Position numbers and translations under genes: made by a program. Positions 25,439-34,586 of a stretch of DNA of 64,000 bases are shown here, in pieces. How positions within the stretch are numbered: position 1 is the stretch's first letter; each line of letters begins with the position of its first letter. The DNA lies in NCBI GenBank assembly GCA_022791995.1, contig JAAWAD010000074.1, forward strand, positions 1 through 64,000. Reading direction: 5' to 3'. This stretch comes from Lawsonibacter sp. (GTDB lineage Bacteria > Bacillota > Clostridia > Oscillospirales > Oscillospiraceae). The notes under the pieces were generated by a model, which did not search any database, was not told the origin of the DNA, and saw only the letters and a program-made list of their open reading frames with translations.

Positions 25439-25852
25439 ATGGATATCAAAGGGTTCCAAGAGTATCGGAATCAGCGGGATCAGGCTGTGGACACCATGAC
25501 GCCGGGGGAGTTGCTGCTGCTGCTCTATGACGAGCTGGTGAAGCGGCTGACACGGGCTGGGCTGGCTCTGGACAAGAAGGACTATGCACTGTTTGAAGCC
25601 TCTGTGGACCGGAGCCTGGAGATCATTCGCTACCTGGACGATACGCTGGATATGCAGTACCCCATCAGCCGCAACCTGAACCGGCTGTATGATTACTTCA
25701 GCTATGAGCTGAACCGGGTGAAGGCCGGCCGCAACCGGACCGAGCTGGACCGGGTCAGGCCGATGGTCTGCGAGCTGCGAGACTCCTTCCGGCAGGCGGA
25801 GAAGACCACGCAAGCCGAGCTGGAAGCCGGCGCAGCGGGAGAGGGCTCATAA
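25439..25852 (+). CDS. fliS: Flagellin export chaperone FliS
   Basis: 137 residues with the FliS pattern: MTPGELLLLLYDELVKRLTR, then LEIIRYLDDTLDMQYPISRN and LYDYFSYELNRV. FliS binds the flagellin C terminus in the cytoplasm until export. It follows fliD by 20 bases and overlaps the next gene by one base. Flagellin itself is not in this window. Confidence 0.95.
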   Translation: MDIKGFQEYRNQRDQAVDTMTPGELLLLLYDELVKRLTRAGLALDKKDYALFEASVDRSLEIIRYLDDTLDMQYPISRNLNRLYDYFSYELNRVKAGRNRTELDRVRPMVCELRDSFRQAEKTTQAELEAGAAGEGS

Positions 25853-26241
25853 TGGAGCAGGACCTTTTGATGAAGGCGCTGGTTCAGGCAAAGCGGATGG
25901 GGAACCTGCTTAACGAGGTGCAGGATCTGACCCAGCAGATTGCCGAGTCGGTGGACCGGAACGACCAGGTCAGCATGGAGATGCTGGTGGCCATGCGGCG
26001 CGAGCCCATCAACAAGCTGGAGGAGACCGAGCAGGCCCTGCGGGACCTGGCGGAGACCTACCCGGATGCAGAACTGGCCCTGGAGCTGATTGCGCTGATT
26101 AACGGCGAGCCGGCCACAAAGCCGGCCGGCCGGGCGTTGGAGGAGCAGATCGCCTCAAACAGGCGGCGGCTGACACAGATTCTTCAGCTGGACCGGGTGC
26201 TGAACAAGCGGATGGCCAGAGAAAAATCCGTGTATCAATGA
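25852..26241 (+). CDS. Probable FliT/FlgN-like flagellar chaperone
   Basis: 129 residues, mostly alpha-helical with heptad-like charge patterns (LMKALVQAKRMGNLLNEVQD ... LEEQIASNRRRLTQILQLDR). I do not recognise a firm family signature. The place after fliD-fliS is where fliT is found in many bacteria, and the size fits an export chaperone for FliD, so FliT-like is an inference from context. Confidence 0.6.
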   Translation: MEQDLLMKALVQAKRMGNLLNEVQDLTQQIAESVDRNDQVSMEMLVAMRREPINKLEETEQALRDLAETYPDAELALELIALINGEPATKPAGRALEEQIASNRRRLTQILQLDRVLNKRMAREKSVYQ

Positions 26242-26305
26242 TATTGATTTTTTAACAGGAAAGTGGTAAGATAAGACCACAACGGCTTTTTGGAATGCCG
26301 CTCCC

Positions 26306-26348
26306 CAAAAAGGAACATGGACCCGGCTTTCCGCCGGGTCCATGTTCC
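26306..26348 (-). terminator. Terminator between fliT-like gene and the C39 peptidase gene
   Basis: A perfect 16-bp stem (26312-26327 with 26333-26348, 5-base loop) preceded on the + strand by AAAAA, which becomes a T-run for the - strand gene. It may also block leftward/rightward read-through without a T-run on the + side. Confidence 0.9.
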
Positions 26349-26361
26349 CGTGGAGAAACCA

Positions 26362-27318
26362 TTAGGCGGCGGGCCGGGCAACGGCCCAGACAGGCGCTCC
26401 GCTGGTTCGGCTGCGGGAGAGTTCATCCAAAATCAACTGGGGGTCCCAGGTGGTCAGGCTCCGGTCCAGACTGCTGGGGTCCGCCACCAGAAGATTGCCG
26501 CTGGGGGCGACGCCCCGCAGAACGATGAAGTGTCCCCCCTGGGTGAAGTGGCCCGGCCCCATCAGAGCCACCAGGAGCTTTCCCTCTGCCAGGGCGCTGG
26601 TCACCCCCTCCGGGGTCCAGTCGGTGAAGGACTCCGCCTCCAGACCGAAGGCTTGGGCGGCCCCCTCCACGATGGAGTGATAGGAGCCGCTGCGTCGGGC
26701 CCAGTATCCGTGCTCCACAGCCCATTGGGCCATCTGAACGGGATCAGTTTCCTCTTCCGTCAGGCTGGCTACCACGATAGCCATGGCGGTGGGCCCGCAG
26801 CCATAGCGGCCAATGTCATCGCTGCCGTAGGGCAGCTCAGCCCAGTCCTCGTCCCCCTGGTTGAAGTAGACAATGTCAAGCCACCCGCCGGTGAGAACCT
26901 GACGCCCCTCTACCAGGCGCAGCTCCGTGACGGCGGAATAGATAATAGGCGTGTCCAACGCCGGCTGGCTGACCTCCTGATCGTCAGGGGGCGGCTCAGA
27001 CAGGGCCTTTGCCTCGGCTTCCGCCCGGGCCTTGGCCTCCGCACGGCGGGCCTCTGCCTCTGCCAGACGGACCTCGACCTCTGCGCGCAGGGCGGCCAAC
27101 TCCCCTTGAACGGTCTGCCAGCGCTGGAGCGTATACGCCGCTGCCTGATGACAGACCTCGGAGAGGACGGCGGACGCCTTGTACACCGGAGCCATAAGCT
27201 CCTGATAGAGTGCCGGCGCAAAACGGCGGCAGGCAGCCAGCTCCGCCGTTCCGATACATAGAACAGCCAGGAGAAGAACCAGCGCGATATTCCGCTTGTT
27301 GTGATTTCGCCTTTTCAT
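26362..27318 (-). CDS. Membrane-anchored C39-like cysteine peptidase
   Basis: 318 residues: a basic start and one membrane helix (about 10-29), an Ala/Glu/Arg coiled coil (about 68-107), then a Peptidase_C39_2-type domain (about 145-318) with a putative triad C174 (GRYGCGPTAMA), H263 (GGHFIVLRG) and D280 (LLVADPS). It should act outside the membrane on a peptide or wall component; the substrate is unknown. It has its own sigma-A promoter and diverges from an FtsE-like ATPase gene. Confidence 0.85.
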   Translation of the reverse strand: MKRRNHNKRNIALVLLLAVLCIGTAELAACRRFAPALYQELMAPVYKASAVLSEVCHQAAAYTLQRWQTVQGELAALRAEVEVRLAEAEARRAEAKARAEAEAKALSEPPPDDQEVSQPALDTPIIYSAVTELRLVEGRQVLTGGWLDIVYFNQGDEDWAELPYGSDDIGRYGCGPTAMAIVVASLTEEETDPVQMAQWAVEHGYWARRSGSYHSIVEGAAQAFGLEAESFTDWTPEGVTSALAEGKLLVALMGPGHFTQGGHFIVLRGVAPSGNLLVADPSSLDRSLTTWDPQLILDELSRSRTSGAPVWAVARPAA

Positions 27319-27350
27319 GGGTCTACCTCCGGCGGAATGAGTATGAAGCC

Positions 27351-27378
27351 ATTATAGCAGACTTGCAGCGATTTGCAA
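27351..27378 (-). promoter_or_regulatory. Sigma-A promoter for the C39 peptidase gene
   Basis: On the - strand TTGCAA, a 16-base spacer, then a perfect TATAAT; it is about 33 bases upstream of the start codon, with a GGAGGT ribosome site between. Confidence 0.75.
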
Positions 27379-27423
27379 AGGGGAGCGGCGCTCCGCCCTC
27401 GAATTGAGAAGCAGGAGACAGTT

Positions 27424-28197
27424 ATGCCCACCATTGAATTGGAACATGTCACAAAACTGTATAAGCTGGACCGGCGCAAGCACGGCGGAAAGCGATTTGA
27501 AGTAGGTGTCAAGGACGTGGACCTCACCATTCAGCAGGGGGAGTTTGTCTTTGTCATCGGCAGCAGCGGAGCGGGAAAGAGCACTCTGCTGAACCTGATT
27601 GCAGGCACCATGAAGCCCAACTCCGGGCGGGTCAGCGTAGACGGCAAGGACCTGTCCTGGATGATGCGCTGGAGCCGGAACCGGGTCTCCCTCCTGTTCG
27701 GAAAGGTCCTTCAGGAACCTTCCCTGATCCGCAAACGGACCGTGGAGGAAAACCTGGCCCTGGCGGCCCGGATTGCGGCCTCCCGCATGGAGCTTGACAA
27801 GAGTTTTCAGGCCCGGGTGAAAAAGGTCCTGGGTCTGGTGGGGCTGCGGGGCGTGGCCAAAAAGTACCCTATTGAGCTCTCCCTGGGGGAGTTCCGCCGG
27901 GTGGAGCTGGCCCGGGCGCTGATCAGCAGCCCGCCGATTCTGGTGCTGGATGAGATTACCGCAAATTTAGACGACGACAGCATTTGGGACATTATGCATC
28001 TCCTCAATGAAATCAATCACCGGGGCACCACCGTGATTATGGCGACCCACGCCAGTCAGTATGTGAACATCATGCGCCGCCGGGTGGTGACGCTGGTGGA
28101 CGGTCAGGTGTTTGGCGACGTGAAAAAAGGAAAGTACGGGGAAGTGAGCGAAAAAGGGCCAGGGGCCTTCACACTCTACCGAACCGATTTAATATAG
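27424..28197 (+). CDS. FtsE-like ABC transporter ATPase without an adjacent permease
   Basis: 257 residues from the ATG at 27424 (AGCAGGAGA site). Walker A GSSGAGKST at 46-54, signature LSLGEFRRVELARAL, Walker B ILVLDEI, then THASQYV. The N-terminal half resembles FtsE (EFVFVIGSSGAGKSTLLNLI), but there is an Arg/Lys-rich insert near residue 15 and no ftsX-like gene beside it. FtsEX normally activates wall hydrolases. It may serve a distant FtsX or a macrolide-type exporter. Confidence 0.8.
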   Translation: MPTIELEHVTKLYKLDRRKHGGKRFEVGVKDVDLTIQQGEFVFVIGSSGAGKSTLLNLIAGTMKPNSGRVSVDGKDLSWMMRWSRNRVSLLFGKVLQEPSLIRKRTVEENLALAARIAASRMELDKSFQARVKKVLGLVGLRGVAKKYPIELSLGEFRRVELARALISSPPILVLDEITANLDDDSIWDIMHLLNEINHRGTTVIMATHASQYVNIMRRRVVTLVDGQVFGDVKKGKYGEVSEKGPGAFTLYRTDLI

Positions 28198-28236
28198 AGA
28201 CATATTACTGTATTATTTTGAGGAGGAATGAGTTTC

Positions 28237-30024
28237 ATGATTAAAAACATGAAGATCCGGAAGAGCCTGATCCTGGGCTTTGGCGTCACAATCCTTGTTT
28301 CAGTGGCCATTATTGTTGCGTCACTGATCCTGATGAATGTGCAGAAGAACCAGTATACGCATATCCTCGATGAGTATGTCGAGTCCAACATGCTGGTCTC
28401 GGAGTGCCGCATTCAGTACAACATCGCCGCACGCACGCTGCGGGATATGGTGCTCTCCGGCGACATGTCCAGCATCAGTGACATCAACGCAAGACTCAGC
28501 CAGATGGAGACTGATATCAGCGAGCTGAGAAAGGTCTACCCCCTGGGTGACACCACCCTTCTGGATACCTTTGTGAAGACCGTGGAGGAGTGGGAGGTCG
28601 AGGCCAAGAACATTACAAGTCTGGCCCAGACCAACCGCGAGTCAGCGGTAACGGCCATTATCAGCACCTGTTCACCCAAGCTGGTGGCGGCTGCCTCCGC
28701 GGGGGACGCCCTGGCCAGTAAGCTGCAGGATGAGCAGGATAAGATCATCAACCAGCAGAACACCATTTCCAACATTGCCCTGATTGCCATCGTGGTGGTT
28801 ATGGTGATTGCCACCGTCGTTGTACTGCGTCTGGCCCTGATTATTGTGAAGAGCATTGTGATTCCCGTGGCAGAGGTCCACACCGCCCTGACCGGCTTCA
28901 GCCAGGGTAAGCTGGACATCCCGGTGAATTACGAGAGCAAGAGCGAGCTGGGCGAGATGTGCGACGCCCTGCGCACCAGCCAGGACGTCCTCAGCGGCGT
29001 GATTTCCGACATCTGCCGCCTGCTGGAGGAGATGGGCAGCGGCAACTTCGACGTGCGCACCAAGGACGAGCGGATGTATGTGGGCGCGCTGAGCAGTGTG
29101 CTCCAGTCCGTGCGGGCCATCAACCGCAATCTGAGCGATACACTGAGCCAGATTGACCAGAGCGCCGAGCAGGTTTCCTCCGGCGCCGATCAGGTGTCCA
29201 CCGGCGCCCAGGCCCTGGCCCAGGGCGCAACCGAGCAGGCCAGTGCGGTAGAGGAGCTGTCCGCCACCATCGCAGACATTGCCAACCACTCCAAGAAGAA
29301 TGCCGAGAGCAGCGTGGAGGCTATGCAGCACTCCCAGGAGGCCGGCGCCCAGGTGCAGGAGAGCGCGCGGTACATGGAGGAAATGGTTAAGGCCATGGAG
29401 CGGATCTCCGATTCCTCCTCCGAGATAGGCAAGATCATCGCTACCATTGAGGATATCGCCTTCCAGACCAACATCCTTGCGCTGAACGCGGCCGTGGAGG
29501 CCGCCCGCGCCGGCAGCGCCGGCAAGGGCTTTGCCGTTGTGGCGGACGAGGTGCGCAACCTGGCCCACAAGTCCGACGAGGCCGCCAAGGCCACCAAGGA
29601 TTTGATCGACCGTTCCATCAACTCCGTGAAGGAGGGCAACGGCATCGTAAAGAGCGTGTCCGAGTCCCTGGATAAGACCGTTCACAGCTCCAGCCAGGTG
29701 CTGGCCGCCATCCAGCAGATCACCAAGGCCGCTGAGGAGGAGTCGGAGGCCATTGCCCAGGTGACAGAGGGTATCGACCAGATCTCCTCTGTGGTGCAGA
29801 CCAACTCCGCCACCAGCGAGGAGTCCGCCGCGGCCAGCGAGGAGCTGTCCAGCCAGGCGACCCTGATGAAGGAGCTGCTCAGCCGCTTCAAACTGCGCTC
29901 CGACGGCAGCTATTCCCCCGCCCCGGCTCCCCGCTCCAGCGGCAGCAGCTACCGGCCCGCTCCCTCCTATGAGGAGGACAGCTACGACGCCGGCGAGAGC
30001 AGCAGCGTGTTCAGCAAATATTAA
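28237..30024 (+). CDS. Methyl-accepting chemotaxis protein
   Basis: 595 residues. The ATG at 28237 is ten bases after AGGAGG; an ATG at 28228 is only one base after it and is unlikely. Layout: TM1 (about 10-33), a helical four-helix-bundle-type periplasmic domain of about 150 residues, TM2 (about 188-210), HAMP, and the signalling domain with the hairpin [20 protein letters not shown]. The C terminus has a Ser/Tyr/Pro-rich tail and no NWETF-like peptide. It signals to CheA through CheW/CheV. The ligand cannot be told. Confidence 0.95.
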   Translation: MIKNMKIRKSLILGFGVTILVSVAIIVASLILMNVQKNQYTHILDEYVESNMLVSECRIQYNIAARTLRDMVLSGDMSSISDINARLSQMETDISELRKVYPLGDTTLLDTFVKTVEEWEVEAKNITSLAQTNRESAVTAIISTCSPKLVAAASAGDALASKLQDEQDKIINQQNTISNIALIAIVVVMVIATVVVLRLALIIVKSIVIPVAEVHTALTGFSQGKLDIPVNYESKSELGEMCDALRTSQDVLSGVISDICRLLEEMGSGNFDVRTKDERMYVGALSSVLQSVRAINRNLSDTLSQIDQSAEQVSSGADQVSTGAQALAQGATEQASAVEELSATIADIANHSKKNAESSVEAMQHSQEAGAQVQESARYMEEMVKAMERISDSSSEIGKIIATIEDIAFQTNILALNAAVEAARAGSAGKGFAVVADEVRNLAHKSDEAAKATKDLIDRSINSVKEGNGIVKSVSESLDKTVHSSSQVLAAIQQITKAAEEESEAIAQVTEGIDQISSVVQTNSATSEESAAASEELSSQATLMKELLSRFKLRSDGSYSPAPAPRSSGSSYRPAPSYEEDSYDAGESSSVFSKY

Positions 30025-30097
30025 AAAGCTTCCTACATTTGGAATAGTGACGCCGCGGTGAACCATTCCCTCACGGGGAAGTAAGCACATGTACATT

Positions 30098-30132
30098 GCC
30101 AGGAGGCGGGAGAAACCGCCTCCTGGCTGTTC
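30098..30132 (+). terminator. Terminator after the chemoreceptor gene
   Basis: A 12-bp stem GCCAGGAGGCGG (30098-30109), loop GAGAAA, CCGCCTCCTGGC (30116-30127), followed by a weak T-containing tail. The remaining bases of this 188-base gap hold nothing else I can support beyond the AAAGGAG ribosome site. Confidence 0.8.
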
Positions 30133-30212
30133 TATCTAGGGAGATGTGCAGAAGCTCCTCTCCCTGAAAACTGGTTTCGGGGCCGGACCGGCCCCTGGAA
30201 AGGAGCGGCTGT

Positions 30213-32126
30213 ATGGCGGAGTATAAGGCGCAGGAGAAGGATCTGGTCTACGCCCTGGATATCGGAACGCGCAGCGTGGTAGGCGTAGTGGGCAAGCCTG
30301 TGGGGGACCGGCTGAAGGTGCTGGACCTGGAAGTGGCAGAGCATGGAAAGCGGGCCATGATGGACGGACAAATCGACGACATCCGTCAGGTGGCGGAGCT
30401 GGCCCGCTCGGTGACGGCCAAGCTGGAGGAGCGCCTGGGCGTACAGCTGGAACGGGTCTGTGTGGCCGCCGCCGGACGGGCCCTGCGTACCCAGCGGGGG
30501 ACCTTCACCCTGGAGCTGCCCAGTGAGCAGACCATCGACGCCGACCTCATCGGGCGGCTGGAGGCGGGGGCGGTGTCCGCCGCCGAGGAGGCCCTTCAGG
30601 TGAATGAGGAGAACCGCCGCCAGCTCTTCCTGGTGGGATACACAGTGGCCCAGTACCGGCTGGACAACTACCCCCTGTCCAACCTCCAGTTCCACAGCGG
30701 AAAGCGGGTGGAGGCGGATGTTGTGGCCACGTTTCTCCCGGGGGAGGTGGTGGAGAGCCTCTATGCGGCCATGCGCGCCGCGGGCCTCCAGGTGGCCAGC
30801 ATGACGCTGGAGCCCATCGCTGCCATGAACGCAGCCATCCCCGCAGAGCTGCGCCTGCTGAATCTGGCGCTGGTGGACATCGGCGCGGGCACCACCGATA
30901 TTGCCCTGTGCAAGGACGGCAGCGTGGTGGGCTACACCATGGCTACAGTGGCCGGGGACGAGATTACCGAGGCCATCATGCGCACCTATCTGGTGGACTT
31001 CAAGACGGCGGAGCAGGTGAAGCGCTCCCTGGGAGAGGGGGGCGATATCCGCTATCGGAATATTTTGGGCATGGAGGAAACCGTCACAGCGCAGGAGGTC
31101 ACCGCAATCATTCAGGAGCCCATGGACCGGCTGGCGGAGGCCATTGCCCAGCAGGTGGCCGAGGTGAACGGCGGAGCGCCCTCCGCCCTCTTCCTGGCAG
31201 GCGGGGGCAGCAAGCTGGCTGGCTTGCAGGAGCGGGTGGCGCGGAACCTGGGAATGGACGAGAAGCGGGTGGCCATTGCGGGCAATAACTATGCCCTCAG
31301 CGCCTTTTCCGACGGCCTGGAGCTGGAAAACCCGGAGTATGCCACTCCCCTGGGCATTGCCATCTCCGCCGGACTGGGCCTGCTGAACGACAGCTATGTG
31401 GTGATACTCAACGGGCAGACCGCCAAGCTCTTCCGCAGCGGAGTGCTGACCCTTCAGGATATTCTGCTGATGAACGGCTACAACTATGGGGATATGATGG
31501 GACGCACCGGCAAGAGCCTGAACCTCACCTTGGACGGCAAGCACCTGGTGCTCCGGGGAGAGCCGGCTGCCCCCGCTGTGCTGCGGATCAACGGCAAGGA
31601 GGCAACCCTGTCCTCTGTGGTCAACGCCGGGGATCAGATTCAGTTTGTCCCGGCCAAGAATGGAGCCTCCGCCACCCGGACGCTGGGGGAGCTGCTGGGG
31701 TCCGGCTTCTCTGGCCGCGCCCTGGTGAACAACACAGAGTCCCCCATGGACACCGTTCTGAACCAGGGGGATGTGATTCTGACCCTGCGGCAGGCCGCGC
31801 CGGTGCAGACGCCGGCCCTCCGCCCTGCTCCAGCCCCCGCCCCGGTCCAGGAGCCTGTACCGGCCCCCGCGCCAGCGCCGGCCGCCGTGACGGTCCGGCC
31901 ATTGGCCTCGCCCCCCAGAATGCTGCAAATTTACCTGAACAAAAGTCCCCTGGCGCTCCCTCTGAAGGAGAACGGGGCCCCCTATTACCTGATGGATCTG
32001 CTCCAGTACTCTGGACTGGATTTCGATAAGCTGGACCGGCCCGTCCGACTGGAGGTCAACGGCGTGGAACGCGGCTTCCAGCATGAGATTAAAAATCAGG
32101 ATTCCATCACCATTTCCCTGGTGTAA
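30213..32126 (+). CDS. Long FtsA-like actin-family ATPase with C-terminal beta-grasp-like extension
   Basis: 637 residues. Residues 1-395 are FtsA/PilM-like: phosphate 1 loop YALDIGTRSVVGVV, 1C-like domain, phosphate 2 LALVDIGAGTTDIAL, and adenosine motif LFLAGGGSKLAGL. The rest is an extension with repeated short modules that look like ubiquitin-type beta-grasp folds (LRINGKEATLSSVVNAGDQI; VRLEVNGVERGF at the end), joined by a Pro/Ala linker. The usual FtsA membrane helix is not seen at the C terminus. Role in division, or as a scaffold, is open. It is 26 bases upstream of a membrane protein gene. Confidence 0.85.
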   Translation: MAEYKAQEKDLVYALDIGTRSVVGVVGKPVGDRLKVLDLEVAEHGKRAMMDGQIDDIRQVAELARSVTAKLEERLGVQLERVCVAAAGRALRTQRGTFTLELPSEQTIDADLIGRLEAGAVSAAEEALQVNEENRRQLFLVGYTVAQYRLDNYPLSNLQFHSGKRVEADVVATFLPGEVVESLYAAMRAAGLQVASMTLEPIAAMNAAIPAELRLLNLALVDIGAGTTDIALCKDGSVVGYTMATVAGDEITEAIMRTYLVDFKTAEQVKRSLGEGGDIRYRNILGMEETVTAQEVTAIIQEPMDRLAEAIAQQVAEVNGGAPSALFLAGGGSKLAGLQERVARNLGMDEKRVAIAGNNYALSAFSDGLELENPEYATPLGIAISAGLGLLNDSYVVILNGQTAKLFRSGVLTLQDILLMNGYNYGDMMGRTGKSLNLTLDGKHLVLRGEPAAPAVLRINGKEATLSSVVNAGDQIQFVPAKNGASATRTLGELLGSGFSGRALVNNTESPMDTVLNQGDVILTLRQAAPVQTPALRPAPAPAPVQEPVPAPAPAPAAVTVRPLASPPRMLQIYLNKSPLALPLKENGAPYYLMDLLQYSGLDFDKLDRPVRLEVNGVERGFQHEIKNQDSITISLV

Positions 32127-32152
32127 TTGAAAACGCAAGAGGTGCTATACCC

Positions 32153-33130
32153 ATGTTTGGAAAATCGAAGGAACCCAAGGAGCCCAAGCCCAAGAAAGAG
32201 AAAAAACCGAAGCGCGAGAAAAAGCCCAAAAAGGAGAAGCCCCCCAAGGAGAAGAAGGCGAAGGAGCCAAAGGCAAAGGACGGGAAGGGAAAGAAGGGCC
32301 CCAATAAGCTGCTGCTTCTGCTGCCCCTTGTTCTGGTGATTGCGGCTGCGGCGTTCTTTTTCCTGAAAGGGGGCAAGGAGGAGGAGCCGGAGGAGCCAGC
32401 CGGACCCGAGCTGCCCGCCGAGTATATGGTGGGAGAGACCGCGATTCCCGGTCTGACGGTGGACGAAACGGAGAAGGAGGTCCAGGCCATCCTGGCCAAA
32501 ACCGTGACGTATACCTATAAGGACCTTCTGGACGCTGGAGGGGCGGCTTCAGGCTACATGACCCAACTGAATGGGGAGGGCTTCTCGGTGGTGGACGAGG
32601 CGTTTGTTCGGACGGAGGACCGCCCCGACTTCAAGGCCCAGGAGGGGAGCCTCCTGCTGGCGAAGAACATCAAGAAGGAGGCGCCCGCCGCCGCTGCGGA
32701 GGGAGAGGAGACGACAGAGCCGGTGGAGCAGCCGGACCTGGTCAACACGGTGCGTATCTCCTGGACGCCCGGCGTCTGTATTGTGACGGCGGATGAGGAG
32801 GAGGGGATTGTCACCTCTCCCCCGCCGGAGGAGAGCGGCGGCCTGATGGGTGCTAGTATAAGCGTGACAGATGCGCTGGACTACCTGAAGGGGATGCCGC
32901 CGGAGCGGCTGGGTCTGACCGGTGATACCATGGACAATTACAAGGTGTACGTGCAGGATGGCGCAATCTACGTCAACGAGCAGCCCTGTATTCGGATGAA
33001 TGTGTACGACGACAACAACGTACAGGGCGGCAACGCCATTGCGGGGTGCTACCTGATGTCCAGCGATGGTCTTCACCTGTACCGTCTGGACGAGGTGAAC
33101 CGGACCGTTGAGGAGATTCCCATGGAGTGA
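32153..33130 (+). CDS. Single-pass membrane protein with lysine-rich cytoplasmic tail, unknown function
   Basis: 325 residues. The first 50 are an almost pure Lys/Pro/Glu tract (repeats of the KPKKEK kind), then one membrane helix (NKLLLLLPLVLVIAAAAFFF), then an acidic extracytoplasmic domain with a Glu/Pro linker and no family I recognise (it ends YKVYVQDGAIYVNEQPCIRM and a short tail). It is co-transcribed with the FtsA-like gene, so it may be that protein's membrane partner. This is inference from context. Confidence 0.75.
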   Translation: MFGKSKEPKEPKPKKEKKPKREKKPKKEKPPKEKKAKEPKAKDGKGKKGPNKLLLLLPLVLVIAAAAFFFLKGGKEEEPEEPAGPELPAEYMVGETAIPGLTVDETEKEVQAILAKTVTYTYKDLLDAGGAASGYMTQLNGEGFSVVDEAFVRTEDRPDFKAQEGSLLLAKNIKKEAPAAAAEGEETTEPVEQPDLVNTVRISWTPGVCIVTADEEEGIVTSPPPEESGGLMGASISVTDALDYLKGMPPERLGLTGDTMDNYKVYVQDGAIYVNEQPCIRMNVYDDNNVQGGNAIAGCYLMSSDGLHLYRLDEVNRTVEEIPME

Positions 33131-33133
33131 ACG

Positions 33134-33166
33134 AACGGGCGGCGAACAGTATGTTCGCCGCCCGTT
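33134..33166. terminator. Shared terminator between convergent genes
   Basis: A perfect 14-bp stem AACGGGCGGCGAAC (33134-33147), loop AGTAT, GTTCGCCGCCCGTT (33153-33166), between the + strand membrane-protein gene and the - strand Clp-like ATPase gene, four bases from the latter's stop. Confidence 0.88.
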
Positions 33167-33169
33167 TCC

Positions 33170-34459
33170 CTATGCGGGCAGCAGACGCATGGCGTCGGGG
33201 GTGCCGGACAGGCGCAGCCGGCTTCCGGCGGGCAGACGGCTGCACTGAGCAAGGAGAAAAGGGGTCAGAAGGCCCTCCAGAACGCCTACCGTGGACCGGA
33301 GAGACAGGGCGTCCTCCGGGGTAAGGGCCCGGGCAATGGCCGGGTCTGCGGTCAGCTGAAGGCCATACTCCCGCCCCAGCGCGGCAATCTGCTTGGCCGT
33401 CACCGCCACCCGGGCCTCCTGGTCCAGGGGACGAAAGCCGATCAATCCGCTGAACCGCCCGGCAATCTCTTTCAGTACACCAGAGCGGGTCAGCGCCTGG
33501 CGGGCCGCCTCGTCTGCCTGATAGATGTGCCGGGCCAGGCTGGCCGTCCCCAGGGCAGAGGGGGGGAGGGAGAGTCCGGGCTCTGGCGGAGGCGGGGCAA
33601 AGCCCAGGCGGACCTTGCCGGTGGAAAGGTCGGTGTTGGTGGTGAACAGGAAGATGCAGTGCCGGAAATTCAGCTCCCGGCTGCCGGAGGAGTCCTCCCG
33701 GCGGGCGGCACACCGCCCCTCGTCCAGGATGGACATGAAGATTTTCAGTACCTCTCCGTGGGCCTTGTCCAGCTCGTCGAACATGAAGACGGTATAAGGG
33801 TTCTGCCCCACGGCCTCCAGGACCGGCGGGTCGTCATAGCCCATGTAGCCCGGCGGCGCGCCGATGAGGCGATAGGCGGAGTGGGCCTCTGTGAAGGTGT
33901 TCAGCTCGGTCCAGACCAGCCGGTAGCGTTCCTCTCCGCAGCAGCGGTTGAGGGCAGGGGCCAACGCCTTGCCCAGCTCGGACTTGCCCACGCAGGTAGG
34001 GCCGTAGAAAATCAGAGAGAGAGGGCGGGCAGGGCTTTTCTTTAAAATGTGGCCGTACAGCTTGAAGGCAGCTGCCTCCACGGCCTGCTCCTGGCCCAGG
34101 ACCTGCGCCTCCAGCTCCTCCCGCAGACGGTGGAACAAGTCTATGGCCGGGGGCTCCTCCAGGGCCTCCAAACAGGCGGTGAGGGCCTGAAAGCAGGGGA
34201 ACCAGCGCTGTCCCTCCCCGTCGAAGAGGGCGGACAGCCGGGGATTTGGCCCCTGATAGGTCACGGGGGGGCTGGAGTAGAGCAGATAACGCCCCTTTGC
34301 CTGCCAGAAGCCCAGGTTGGATTGGGAGGGCTGGCACCCCGGCGGCATCTGACAGGCGGCAAATTCGCAGCTGCGGCCCTGGAGGGCGTATTGGTCCACC
34401 CTCCGCTTCAGATAATTGTAGCCCGCGGGGCCGCAGGTGCAGAATTGAGTGAACTCCAT
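33170..34459 (-). CDS. Clp-like single AAA+ ATPase with Cys-rich N terminus
   Basis: 429 residues from the ATG whose complement ends at 34459 (GGGAGGT site seven bases upstream). Residues 1-100 are unusual and carry C7, C9, C31, C36 and C42. Residues about 115-429 are one AAA_2 module like the second ring of ClpB/ClpA: Walker A GPTCVGKS (153-160), pore loop GYMGYD (204-209), Walker B VFMFDELD (224-231), sensor Asn275, and a Clp C-terminal subdomain. No peptidase-binding loop is evident. The substrate is unknown. Confidence 0.82.
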   Translation of the reverse strand: MEFTQFCTCGPAGYNYLKRRVDQYALQGRSCEFAACQMPPGCQPSQSNLGFWQAKGRYLLYSSPPVTYQGPNPRLSALFDGEGQRWFPCFQALTACLEALEEPPAIDLFHRLREELEAQVLGQEQAVEAAAFKLYGHILKKSPARPLSLIFYGPTCVGKSELGKALAPALNRCCGEERYRLVWTELNTFTEAHSAYRLIGAPPGYMGYDDPPVLEAVGQNPYTVFMFDELDKAHGEVLKIFMSILDEGRCAARREDSSGSRELNFRHCIFLFTTNTDLSTGKVRLGFAPPPPEPGLSLPPSALGTASLARHIYQADEAARQALTRSGVLKEIAGRFSGLIGFRPLDQEARVAVTAKQIAALGREYGLQLTADPAIARALTPEDALSLRSTVGVLEGLLTPFLLAQCSRLPAGSRLRLSGTPDAMRLLPA

Positions 34460-34546
34460 AAAAATACCTCCCGGAGAAATGTAGAAAGTATATCCAGAGG
34501 AGGGAATTTTTATAGCGGGGCAAGGGGTGTTCCGGCGGTCTGGACA

Positions 34547-34575
34547 GAAAAAGGCCGGCCCTTCCGGGCCGGCCT
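34547..34575 (-). terminator. Terminator of the flgM-csrA-yjfB operon
   Basis: A 10-bp stem (34552-34561 with 34566-34575, loop TTCC) followed on the - strand by TTTTTC. It lies 11 bases past the stop of the last small gene. Confidence 0.9.
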
Positions 34576-34586
34576 CTGCCGGAGTA

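Noticed and set aside
28176-28216. ACCGATTT / TATTAT as a promoter for the chemoreceptor gene
   Set aside because: No acceptable -35 partner at the right distance for either sigma-28 or sigma-A; a promoter may exist but I cannot support one.
30132-32138. A long - strand frame opposite the FtsA-like gene
   Set aside because: The + strand protein has complete actin-family motifs; the other frame is a shadow.
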